Assembly: GCA_018857735.1 (NCBI GenBank)
Contig: JABMCL010000131.1
Coordinates: 260,001 to 324,000, forward strand
Reading direction: 5' to 3'
Length of the DNA stretch: 64,000 nt
From: Alviniconcha marisindica
Lineage: Eukaryota; Mollusca; Gastropoda; Provannidae
Both the position numbers and the translations under genes were made by a program. The notes under the pieces were generated by a model. That model saw only the letters and a list, made by a program, of their open reading frames with translations. It was not told where the DNA came from and searched no databases. Shown piece after piece: positions 24,808-37,100 of the stretch (position 1 is its first letter; each line of letters opens with the position of its first letter).

Positions 24808-25890
24808 GTGGTCCAGCCTTGGAGGCTGTGGACATCTTGGAGGCTGTGGACATACCAGTCTGTGGTCTGGCCTTGGAGGCTGTGGACATACCAGTCCAGC
24901 CTTGGAGGCTGTGGACATGCCAGTCTATGGTCCAGCCTTGGAGGCTGTGGACATACCAGTCCAGCCTTGGAGGCTGTGGACATACCAGTCTGTGGTCTGG
25001 CCTTGGAGGCTTTGACATGCCAGTCCAGCCTTGGAGGCTGTGGACATACAGTCTGTGGTCCAGCCTTGGAGGCTGTGGACATACCAGTCTGTGGTCTGGC
25101 CTTGGAGGCTGTGGACATACCAGTCTGTGGTCTGGCCTTGGAGGCTGTGGACATACCAGTCTGGTCTGGCCTTTGGAGGCTGTGGACATACCAGTCTGTG
25201 GTCTGGCCTTGGAGGCTGTGGACATACCAGTCTGTGGTCTGGCCTTGGAGGCTGTGGACATGCCAGTCTGTGGTCTGGCCTTGGAGGCTGTGGACATACC
25301 AGTCTGTGGTCCAGCCTTGGAGGCTGTGGACATACCAGTCTGTGGTCTGGCCTTGGAGGCTGTGGACATGCCAGTCCAGCCTTGGAGGCTGTGGACATGT
25401 CAGTCTGTGGTCCAGCCTTGGAGGCTGTGGACATACCAGTCTGTGGTCTGGCCTTGGAGGCTGTGGACATACCAGTCTGTGGTCTGGCCTTGGAGGCTGT
25501 GGACATGCCAGTCGCAGCCTTGGAGGCTGTGGACATACAGTCTGTGGTCCAGCCTTGGAGGCTGTGGACATACCAGTCTGTGGTCTGGCCTTGGAGGCTG
25601 TGGACATACCAGTCTGGTCTGGCCTTGGAGGCTGTGGACATGCCAGTCTGTGGTCTGGCCTTGGAGGCTGTGGACATACCAGTCTGGTCTGGCTTTGGAG
25701 GCTGTGGACATACCAGTCTGTGGTCTGGCCTTGGAGGCTGTGGACATACCAGTCTGGTCTGGCCTTGGAGGCTGTGGACATGCCAGTCTGTGGTCTGGCC
25801 TTGGAGGCTGTGGACATGCCAGTCTGTGGTCTGGCCTTGGAGGCTGTGGACATGCCAGTCTGTGGTCTGGCCTTGGAGGCTGTGGCGCAG
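24808..25890. repeat. 36-bp minisatellite, about 30 copies
   Basis: The unit is CCTTGGAGGCTGTGGACATA then CCAGTCTGTGGTCTGG on plus, with some units shortened to CCAGTCCAGCC. Since 36 is divisible by 3, both strands show long open frames (up to 446 codons) that are not supported as genes. It lies in the spacer between the two genes. Confidence 0.95.
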
Positions 25891-25899
25891 ACTGTATAT

Positions 25900-28800
25900 G
25901 TAGTGAGGGCTCTTCTCAGAACTATGTCAATACTTTCGTGAAAACTTTGTATGATCATATTCTTGTATGTTAAATACCAATGTCAGTCTCAAAAGCTCAA
26001 GGACACAGTGCCTTCTGTGGCTTTAATAATATTAACAGGTATTTGGGGAATACAATCAACACTTTTCTGGACTTTGCTTCTCGTTTTCTCAGACTATGGT
26101 CAAGTGAGATCTTTTAAACTCTTTGTAATAACCTCCACTGAGCTTACACTGACTTAATTTTAAGATCAAAGGCATCAGAAAAGTAAAACTGAAGGTTGTA
26201 TTTTCTCATGACGTTCTTATTCACTAGAGTTCAATTTTGTGTGAAAAACAAGGGTGCAATCAAGCACACAACGTATGAACTTCAGACTGTAAATCTTAGT
26301 TACAGGATATAATTAATGCAATTAATTTGCTGCAGCAAAAACTTTCATGTTGAGATGATTTTTTTCAGATGCCGGTTTAGCAAGATTTTGGAAACTGCCT
26401 GATGATAATCTCTATCAAACTCTACATCCATACTGATTCTGGAGCCCTTGCCCCAAACCAAATCCAACCATATCTTCCTGTTTTGAATGCGAGGAAGGAG
26501 AGTGTGTATTTGATCTTTTTATTTCTATCTCAACATTTTAACCACTTGCATTGTTTATTGAAAGGTTCATGAAGCATTTTCTTTCACTCTCATTCACACA
26601 CAAACTGCAGATAGCTACTTCGTATGCAGACTGTATTATTACCAGGGACCGTAAAAAGACCAAGAAAATATGTTTGTCAGTTCTTGTATTACACCTTCAG
26701 CCTTTTCCACAAAACCAATAGTTGTGTACTGTTAAAAAATTTAAAGAGTCAAATCAACCAGGAATACATGCAGTTGAAACAACAGTCATTTTTTAGGCAG
26801 CAAATACACAAGTTCTTGGATTTCAACTAACATCCCGTCAACCAGAGAGGATCACCTGGGGACGGAGCTATGATAAAGAAGTCACATAATTACAAACGTG
26901 ATTACACAGGAAGTGAATATCACAGACATCTGCTTTGCTGCCTAGTCAGTTGAAGGCCTTAATACATGTCTTTTCTTGCCTGTGTGACTGTTGACAACAT
27001 GTCAAATTGACACATGACAACTCGTGCCCACTCTAAGTGGGTCAATGGGTATCAAACTGGCAAAGGGATTTTGCCCTTTCCTTTGTCAGTGAAGTTTTAC
27101 TAACAGAAACAGCATGTCATTATGGTGAGAATTAAACTGGAAGGTATGACACCAGAGGGGTTGATTTAATGATCTCACTTATGACTCCTATTTTCATCGC
27201 AGCCTTCAAAAGAGCTGTGATCTGAACCACCCTCTGAGTAGCAAAAGCAGCAGCAGCAGATGATGCAATCAAAGGTGTGCTCTGACTGAAGGCACTTGAG
27301 TCGGACTCAAACAGAACATGTTCTAATTGTAGAGGCAATGCAGATGCAATGTACATGAAGAGTCTGCAACTGCACTGCATTCTGAGTCTGATTCTGTAGT
27401 TTGGTGGGTGAGTCATCTCTCTGACTCACACAGGCAAGAAAGAGTAGATTTGGGCCTTAATTGAAAATATATTAATATATACATACACTTACAATAGTTA
27501 CATACACACACTTCTGTGATTTGGGCCTTAATTTAAAATATACTGATATACATATACGCATGCATACACAAACATTTCTGTCACATGAAATTACCTATTA
27601 AAGACCACAAACCAGTAAAATGAAGCGTTACTAACTGGTCAAGTAAAGCATTCTACCACATTCCAGATTTCTACCACATCAAGAAACAAAGAGGATTAAT
27701 AATGCTTGACTGACATCAAGCTGCCTTCTTTCATATACTGAAGGAATCCCAAATATCAACTGGTTGTGCACTATGCTGCTTTTATGGCATAAAGGAAAGT
27801 GGAAAGACAAGCATAATCACTGTATCCATGTAAAAAAAGAAGTTGGTTTGGGTATTAATGGCTAGCTAGACTTTTAGCATTTCATTGCCCTGCCAAACAG
27901 GCAGGAGAACTGTCCATCACTTCTAAAGCCAAACAATGTGATTCTGAGGGACCTGGGGGGGGGGGGGGGGGGGGGGGGGTCGATAAAGGAAGAGAACTGC
28001 TGTATGGAAACAGAAAGTTCTGCACTGATACTAAACCCTGCCTCCTGTAGTTAGCCCTACACATGTTAGACCCGACCACAATTTGGTACTGTGTTGACTT
28101 GCAGCATGCACGGTGACTGGAGTCTTGATTCCAACCTTCAAATAAAATTTCCCTCATGTGATTGCAGCTGATACCTGTCATCATCAGTGAAGGTACCCCA
28201 TCTCTTATTTTGAAGGTTTTTGTTCGGAACCTACTCGTCTTTCACTCTGATGCTATGACGGAGGACATGTGGCTCATGGCCGTAGCACTTTTCACACAGG
28301 TTATTTGGGACATTCTGATTGGCCAAAGCTTCTCATGTGACTGGCAGACCAGAACCCTCTGTGGACAGAAGGACCGGGGCTGTGTCTAACTCACAAGCAC
28401 TACAAGGCAGATAAAGTGCAGGAAGGTCACATACTCTGAGATTTTCTCCAAGTGGCATGTACACTTCCATTCCATGCATACTTGCCACAAATTCTTAGTC
28501 CAGATCAGACAGTCTGTTGATTGCTGAACAGTTCAACAAGTAGTCACACAGTGACAATGTACACACATTGACGTGTTAGCATCACAGTCATTATCAACAT
28601 TTAAAACAGCGAATTCTAAGAGCACTTGAAAAAGAAAGAAAAAATCAAGAAGTTAAATTTAACTAATTGTTAGATAAAAGTACAGGTAAGATGTTTTGTA
28701 TCAAGCAATGGCAAAAATATGAAGCATGAGGCAATTATTGGTAGCATACAGGACACTAAGCGAGTCAGAAATGGAACTAGTAAGGTGATCTTTGGAGGTC

Positions 28801-28987
28801 CCCATTCACCCAAGGCCCTCAATGGAAGTACTCTGACAATAAAAATCACAGCAGAAATCACTTGGTTAAAAGAGACATTCTGTAACAAATTGTCTTTGCT
28901 TTTGTGTAAAATAGCCATCTGTCCATTTGTTGTTTGTCAAATGCAGTTCTGCCAAAAAATTGCACATCAAATAAAAACTTGAATTTG

Positions 28988-29050
<63 letters not shown>

Positions 29051-30057
29051 TAAAACTTAAAAAAAGAAAAAAGGTTAACAAAACAAACAACAAATTAACT
29101 GAATTAACCACCACCAATTAATCAACAAAACCAACCTTCTTCACCCACCACCATTTTCTACAACTTTGATTGTAAGCACCAAGTGCATACAGACTTGTTC
29201 ACAAAACTGAGTGTGCAAGATTTAACATAAGCTTGTTCACAGTCCCAAACCTTCACCGTAAGCAAGCTTGTCAATCAACCTGTTCCCAAATGAATACGTG
29301 TATAGGACTGTACACAATGCCCAGACACAAACTTGTTCACTTCTGAACTATATATAGCACTGCTTGTTTTTCTTTGTGCCATTGACCCCTTTTGTTCCCA
29401 CTGCGGCAATACAATCAGCAGTACTGCACACAAAATCGACTCTTGTAAGCCTTTTGTTGTCGACACATTTCATCCGATCAGAATGGCATCAGTCATACAA
29501 AACACAGTAACTGTCAAATATCCAACTCCTGTTTCTAACTTCTCCTTCAACAATATTGTTGTAACTGATGTTTTTGTATCTGATGTCTTTGGGACTGACA
29601 TGGCTGAAACAGTAGGATGCATTTAGGCTGTCTGTCAACAATTAAGTGATAGCACAAGGGTGTTGGGAAGGGTGGGGAGGGGGGAGGGAGAGAACCCATA
29701 TTCATGGCTAAGTAACACTTGTGGGTTGAGAGCAGTCTTCTGTGATCACCTGCATTCAAAAGTGAACTAAAGTGTGTCTGTTTCCTCTGTGCTTAATACA
29801 TTTTTTTTAGTGGCTTGTCACCAAAATATGTGTTCACCCACTGAATGCGATGGTTGCTCAGGCACTTCCATTGTAGCACCCATCTGGTTCCAAGGCAATG
29901 ACTGGAGACTGCGAGAACTCTGGACTGCCCACTGTCTTTGAAGGACAACTCCGTTAATCCAAGCCACTGTACTTGTGAGAGAGTGAAGGTGGGTGATCCA
30001 CATGTGATAAACTTTCCTCCCAGATATGGCTTGGGCTATCTGCCGTGCTTTGGAGTT
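25900..30057. other. Spacer downstream of both convergent genes
   Basis: No supported gene. It contains a poly-G run at 27955, a GT run at 28990 and one dispersed-repeat piece at 26812. The part nearest 30057 should be FBF1 3' UTR, but I could not place a polyadenylation signal. Confidence 0.45.
28990..29045. repeat. (GT)n microsatellite
   Basis: About 27 GT dinucleotides in the spacer between the genes. Confidence 0.95.
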
Positions 30058-30123
30058 TCAGTGGTAAGGAGAGTGTTTCAAGCCTTCCAGAAACATGCTC
30101 TCCTCTTCGAGATATTCCTTGTC
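30058..30123 (-). CDS. FBF1: FBF1 terminal exon, DKEYLEEESMFLEGLKHSPY and stop
   Basis: The last 22 codons, including TGA, follow a GCTGGCAG acceptor. They continue IQAVK in phase 0. An acidic-aromatic ending (D-x-E-x-LEEE...FLE.L) matches what I remember of FBF1 C-termini; that memory is unverified, but the exon was found by looking for this pattern. Confidence 0.85.
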   Translation of the reverse strand, partial: DKEYLEEESMFLEGLKHSPYH

Positions 30124-33100
30124 CTGCCAGCATTAAAGTCCTTCATTAATTCAATGGTTGTGAAGATGACATGTGAAAGACAATGTATAACAATAACAAC
30201 AATAACAATATACTTTATTAATCCCAGTGGGAAATTAAAGCTGTCGTTCGATCGCACAACGAAGAACATATCTCAATAATTCTAAATCATGAACCACACG
30301 CACATACACACTCTTAGACATATCCCCCTTTCTCTCAATCTGCATACACTAATACTTAGTTATAGCAAACCCAAAATTACCTGGAATAATGCTTTCTCTG
30401 TGTCGAACCAAACATAAAAACTCAAATAAAAATCATTACGTTGACCCATCCCCAACCCTCCCTTAGAAACAAACGTCTTGACACATGCGCACACTCAGTT
30501 AATGACTGGTATAATTTTCATTAAAACTGGCAAAGCCAAGGTATGTGTATACCTGGTATGTGTGAAATATCAATGTTTGTTAGAATGCTGGCAGTGATTC
30601 TTGTTTAAATTTTTTGTTTTTTTATTATCAATATTTGTGTTCAGGGACAAACAGGTCTAAGACTGAAACACACACAAGGTTAAAAAGAATGCTGGTTTGA
30701 ATTAGACAATACAAAACAATGCAAGTTGTCACTGCAAACATCCTTTTCACGCAACAAACAGATACCAGTAATAGTACTAACACACTGGCAATGAAACAGA
30801 ACAAATCCGACAGCTTATGGTTGTTGCAGAAGTTAGCTGCAGAATGATATAACAAAGAGACCTCATAAAGAAAAAGATATCTGCTGGAAGAAAAGAAATC
30901 ACATAGAGTGAAAGGTATGCTCAGACAACCTACACTCAAATAGTGAGAATACAATCTTGTTTGATCTGCAAGAGCTCAGTTACTTTCCTTGAATACACAC
31001 CTCAGTAGCTGAGTGTTTCTGCTTGTGGCCAATAAATACAATTTCCATACCAATCATGAACAATTTGAACTCAGCTGGAGCTGGCCTTGCTGTTTACTAC
31101 AACTTTCTGGCTGACATTTTCTGAGGCCAGAGCCATGCCTGACACAGCCACAAAGGCCTTGTGTTACAGTGACCCACCCCCACCCCATGCCCCCCTGAAA
31201 ACCCTCGTGACAGACCACCAATATTTCAAGATCACATTGTGCCCTATGCCGCCCTCCCCTCCCCTCCCCAATACACCTGCAGCAAAGACCAACCATCCTT
31301 ACAGATACTTTTTCTGTTTGTTTGGCTCCTACAATCCTAAAGAGCAGTTCCAAAGAAGCCTACCATTTCTGTAAGAGACGATGGCACGAAACTGCACACA
31401 TTACACAACAATAAATCATAACCAAAGGAATAACAGAAGGACAACATGAGCCAAGAAAAAGCCCAATGACCGAAGGACAGAAAACAAAAGGGAAAATGGC
31501 TGACCTTGACGGCTTGAATTTTCCACATGCGTACGGCACGGTCACTGGCTATGGAAGACGCGACGGTTTCATAGGTGATGGAGGACATGGTCATGCCGGT
31601 CACCCCCTGGGGGCTTGGCTGGAGGGGGGTACCAGCCAATGGGTTGGCTGCCAGTGGTGTGCCTGCCAGGACTGCACCAGCTGCTGCAGGAAACAGAACA
31701 ACATGGTTAACAGCATTGCACCAGCTGCTGCATGAAAAAGAACAAGAAACATAGTTAACATGATTGCGCCACCTGCTGCATGAAAAAGAACAAGAAACAT
31801 AGTTAACAGGATTGCACCACCTGCTGCATGAAAAAGAACAACAAACATGGTTAACAGGACTGCGTCTGCCGCTGCGTGAAACAGAACAAGAAACATGGAT
31901 AACAGTGACAGCTAGTCAATGTAAGGACCTCACTGACTGCCAATGTTGCGTTCATGAACATTTTAACAACAGCTGTTAACTTCTCTCACAGATTTTGTGC
32001 ACACAGAGAAGTCCATCAGTAAAACACGACAATGGCAATGGCTGGGGCACATGGGGAATGCTTTTTGTAAACAGCAACGTCTGCCATGGACTGGACAGCT
32101 AACATTTTGGGACAGTTTGGTGCCTCCCCCCCCCTACTCTAGTTTACCACCACCTTTAAAATCAAGCAAACGTGTTTTTAAAACATAACTAGTGTTATTA
32201 TTTCCATTACTCACTTTGTAGTTTGACTTGAGTGTGGTTGTATACATGAGAAGAGTTTCAAATTGTGTATTACTTTTAACAGAACTTGATCACTCTGAGC
32301 TGACCCTGTGCGGCCAACATGTTAAAATCCAGTTACCAACTACATTTCAGTCTCACCTAAAGACAAATCTGATGAATTATCTGGGGGTAAAAATCCACGC
32401 TTGGGTTCTGTGAAGTAAAAGGAAATGATGTTTCTTCAGTAATAAACTTCTGCAGCTGCATGGCAACCATGGAGCATACACCGAGCAACTCACATGTGTT
32501 GACAACATGGTTTGCACCCCCTTGCAGCATGTTTCTGCAGTTGAAGTTAACTTCAGCTGCATGGCAACCATGGAGCATACACCGAGCAACTCACATGTGT
32601 AGACAACATGGTTTGTGCCCCCTTGCAGAATGTTTCTGCAGCTGAAGTTAACCCACTTGGCCCCAGACCGCCTGTCACCGCCCGCTCTTTTGCCTTACCG
32701 CAATACTCCAGACCACCCGGTAGCGGCCGGCTAGCAGATGATCCATACTAGCATCTCGGCTTATGCAAATAAAAACGAGATTCTCGCGAGACTTGTACCC
32801 TCATTTCCGCTATTGTTTCCTACTTCTGGCAATGTCCTTTGTTTGAAGTTTGGTGAAGTCTGAGAGACGCTGTGAATTTTCAAAGTTGCGAGGTGGACAT
32901 GCGATAGATGCCTGAAAATAAACAAAAGCCCTGCTGTTAGCAATGGCGTCGGAGCTTTATCCTTTGAGATTTGAACTGCAAATTTGGCTGTCGCTTACCG
33001 TGGGCACCCTAACAAACTCACAGAGCTTCATCTTTGGAGATTCAAACTGGAAATTTTGCAAAGTCGGTTACCCCGTAGGCCCCAAAACCTGACATTCAGA

Positions 33101-34107
33101 TGCGGACATTTTTCTGACTTGGGATTTTTTTTAATGCTTTTATTTTTAGTGAAAAAAATCAAAACCTGTTGGATGTACAAGAACACTGTATTCTCAAACT
33201 GGGAAAAATATGAAGTGAGCTTGTTTGGTGTTTATTATTGATTTTTAAAGTTGTATACCAGGATCATTTGTCACAGTTACTTCCCTTCGCATGGGATTTC
33301 GTAGTAAAAGGGCAGCAGCTGGTCTGGGGCCAAGTGGATTAACTTCAGTAGATGCATGGCAACCATGGAGCGTAAACTCAGCAACTCACATGTGTGGACG
33401 ACATGGTTTGCCCCCCCTTGCAGCATGTTTCTGCAGTTGATGCAGAGGCCTGCTTGCTTCAGATTCTCCACATCTTTCTTCTCTTTTGCCAGCCGCAACT
33501 TCTCCTGCAATGTACACACACATGCCTTACATGAGTAACAATGTGTATCTTTTAGATCAAAACTGACAAGGAGATAAATTGAGATATTGTTTAAAAAAAT
33601 AAATTTAAAAAAGGAACTGCAACTGGTCTAAAACAAACCACCTGTAGTCACAATGGAATTGCAGAATAGTGTATTGTCAGTACTGCATAAGTTATACATT
33701 GTTATAAATTTCTTCTTTTACCATGGGGTGACCATCTGTGAATGCAACTGTTTTTCTGCTCGCTTGGTCCAAACAAAAATGAACTTAAATACTATGTATT
33801 TACATGTGTGTGTGTGTGTGTGAGTGTGTGTGTGCATGTGCATGTAGGTGCTTGTGTGCGTGCATGCGTGTGTGTGTGTTTGTGTTTCTGTGTGGGTGTG
33901 TCTGTGCATGTGCATATGCATGCATACATTTGTTCATGTATGTGTGTGAGTGCGCGTGCATGTATTTGTGTATGTGATATGCATATACATGCTTACATAC
34001 ATATGTGCGTGTGTGTGTGTGTGTGTGTGCACGTATGTGTATGTGTGTGAGTGCATATGTGTGTGTCTCTGTGTGGGGTGGAGTGTGCATGTATGTGTGT
34101 ATGTGTG

Positions 34108-34172
<65 letters not shown>

Positions 34173-37100
34173 ATGTGGGTGTGAGCATGCGTGCATGCGG
34201 GTGTGAGCATGCTTGTATGCGTGTGTGTGTGTGCGTGCACGTGTGTACTCCCATCCACCTGTGCAATGTGCTCCTCTGCGGCCTTGACACTGGCCTGCTG
34301 GGCCTCCAGCTCTGCCTGCCGCTGATCAAGCTGCGAGTGCAGCATCCTGGCTTCTGCCAACGCTCGCTCACCACTGACTCGGGCACGGTTTGCCTCCTGG
34401 AGGCCACATTAACAACAATCACAAACTGTGAATCAACACAATTCACAATACTCAACTCTTTTGAACTATAATCGACACATTCACAACATTACTTTTTTTT
34501 CAAACTATGAATCAACACATTCACAATATTCATTCTTTCAAATTATTAATTAATGCATTCACAATCTTAGTTCTTTCAAAATATGAAACAATTACACATT
34601 ATTAATTCAATTATGAACTGATATACATTACTCCTTTCAAACTATGAATAAATAAATCCACAATATCCACTCTTCCAAACTATGATTCAACACATTCACA
34701 ATATTCATTCTTTCAAGCTGTGATTCAACACAATCACTCTTTCAAACTGAAATGAATCAACACATTCACAATATATATTCTTTCAAAACATCAATCAACA
34801 CCTTCACCATATTCACTCTTTCAAAGTGTTCATCAACACATTCACGCCATGAATCAAAGTGGGATTCATCAACTCTCTCAATTCTCTCACATCAAGCATT
34901 AACATTGCAACAGTCTGGAGCACATCATTTGGAATGATAACAATAGTTCAGGTCTTCATCATGACGCTTTTCAGTTACGGAGCAATGCTCAACAGGAACT
35001 TTGCTAAAACACATTTATGTGATCTTGTGTATACTAAACAATTCTTGGATTTTAATGTCCCCTCAACAACACTGGGTCATCTCAGGACGAAACACACACT
35101 GCATAGCAGACCCTAGCACAAGTCACCAAATCACAAGTAAAAAGCTAGGCATAACACACTGTCGACTGCCAACACAAGCAAGTCAAACCAATCAATGATA
35201 AACATATGTCTGAATAGTTGGAGTCTGAGGCAATGGAACACATGGCGCACCTACATCGCAGATGGCATGTAGTTCTGCCAATTGCTGTTACCAGAGACAG
35301 AGATATGGGAACACATGTCCGCAGATCAAAGTTTACTAGAGAGAGACAAAGAGATGGAAATGGGAACACATGACACACTTACATCACTGACGGCATCGGC
35401 TTCTGCAAATTGTCGTTTACCAGAAACAGAGATACAGAAACGCACGACCACAGATCACTGTTTATTGGCGAGAGACTGAGAGATGGGAACACCCGACACA
35501 CTTACCTCACTGATGGCATCCAGCTCCTCGGATCGTTGTTTGACGTTGAGGGCCAGTTTCTCCAGGCGTTGCTTCTCTTGCTCCAAAGCTGCTGTGCGCT
35601 CGTGAAAGCGGTCTCGCTCTGCAGAGATCCGCTCCTCCTCCTGGCGAAGTTCACGCATGCGCTCTGCAGCACGCGCCTTCTCCTCACTGATGGTCTTCAT
35701 GAGAACATCGTACTCTGCCTGGGACTGCAGGGAAGGTAGGTACACCACACTCAAAAACACTCCTGCATCCCACAGCAAAAACTGCTTCTATGTAAGGTAA
35801 CATTCTTAACACTGCCTAAGGGAAATCTACACCCAAGGGAGTTAATTAGTGCTCAAAAGACGCCCCACAAACACAACAAAGACCGGAGTCGCCTACTGTA
35901 ACTCTCACCTGGCATGCAAGTAAATACTAGGTACATGAACTCCATCAGAAGTACAGCCTCAAAAAAAGAAAGAAAAGGATGCTCCCCCCACCCACTATAA
36001 CCCCGTCACCCTCTGCTGGCATATATACCTTCCATTTCAGGCATGCTCGGCAACACTGGTGTGCACAGGAGCAATTTTTATTCAAGACTATGCATGCATA
36101 GTCCTTTGAGCTCAAAACTGGCTCAACACATAAACACACAAACAGACACATTTACGCGTGAGCCTCAGAGTGAATTACCACAAATCTGAAACAGAACGAG
36201 GCCCACAAGGGCGCTTGAAAGACGTCACCCAGACGCAACAAAAAAAGACCCAAGTTGCCTACAGTAACTCTCACGTGGCATGTGAGTACATACAAGGTAC
36301 ATAAACTCCACCAGCGGTACATCCTCAGAAAAGGATACCCCCCAGTGGCACTGAATTCACACAACAAAAACAAAGCAAAACCTCCATCCGCCACAACCAG
36401 GAACAGAGCTTTGATTGCAGCCAAAGTTTCCAATAAATAGATAAAATACGAGATCAAGAGGCCAACTCTGGGGCTGGCATGCCACAAAATGCTGGCTGTA
36501 CCTGGGCAGTGCGCACCGCATCCTGCTGCATCTTCTCTCGCAGCAGCTTCTGCTCCATGTTCAGCTTGCTGCGCTCCTCCGCCAGGTTGCGCCGCTCGTC
36601 CGTCAGGTGCGACAGCCCGGACTGCTGCTCCTCCAGAAACATGTCCTGCAACAAAAAGCTTCACTTGTGGAGGGAGTAGAGGGAGGAGCAGGCAGGTGGG
36701 TGGCGGGCGGGCGGAGTTGACAGTGAAGAGGAGTGGGCGGGTGGTGAGTGGAGATGACAGTGATGGGGTGGAGTGGGCGGGTGGTGAGTGGAGATGACAG
36801 TGAAGGGGAGGAGTGGGCAGGTGGGTGGCAGACGGAGATGACAGTGAAGGGGAGGAATGGGCGGGTGGTGAGCGGAGATGACAGTGAAGGGGAGGAGCAG
36901 GCAGGTGGGTGGTGGGCGGAGATGACAGTGAAGGGGAGGAGTGGGTGGGCAGGAATGACAGTGAAGGGGAGGAGTGGGTGGGCAGGTGGAGATGACAGTG
37001 AAGGGGAAGAGGGGGAGTTGGGGGGGGGGGGGGGGGAGAACAGTGAAGGGGAGAGGGGTGTGCAGGTGGGCGGAGATGACAGTGAAGGGGATGAGTGGGT

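Noticed and set aside
24808..25890. CRISPR-like regularly spaced repeats
   Set aside because: Units are contiguous with no unique spacers, and the DNA is clearly eukaryotic.
24601..25973. Long open frames (up to 446 codons) on both strands
   Set aside because: They are produced by a stop-free 36-bp tandem unit; no domain, no splice context, and several frames and both strands are equally open.
31054..31138. Alternative last FBF1 exon ending SQKVVVNSKASSS
   Set aside because: An acceptor-like CAG is present, but the phase does not fit the AVK donor; the 30058-30123 exon fits in phase.
31505..31683. Separate WD40-repeat gene on the minus strand
   Set aside because: ASDRAVRMWKI looks like a WD40 strand, but the exon joins FBF1 in phase on both sides and leads to an FBF1-like C-terminus.
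33277..33389. FBF1 ending at the stop at 33277 by read-through of the CINC exon
   Set aside because: A strong GTGAGT donor at 33389 leaves phase 1, which joins exactly to the next two exons; the read-through tail looks non-coding.
33718..34471. Several Cys/Val- or His/Thr-rich frames
   Set aside because: They are translations of TG/CA microsatellites; only the 34259-34396 segment is coding, in a different frame.
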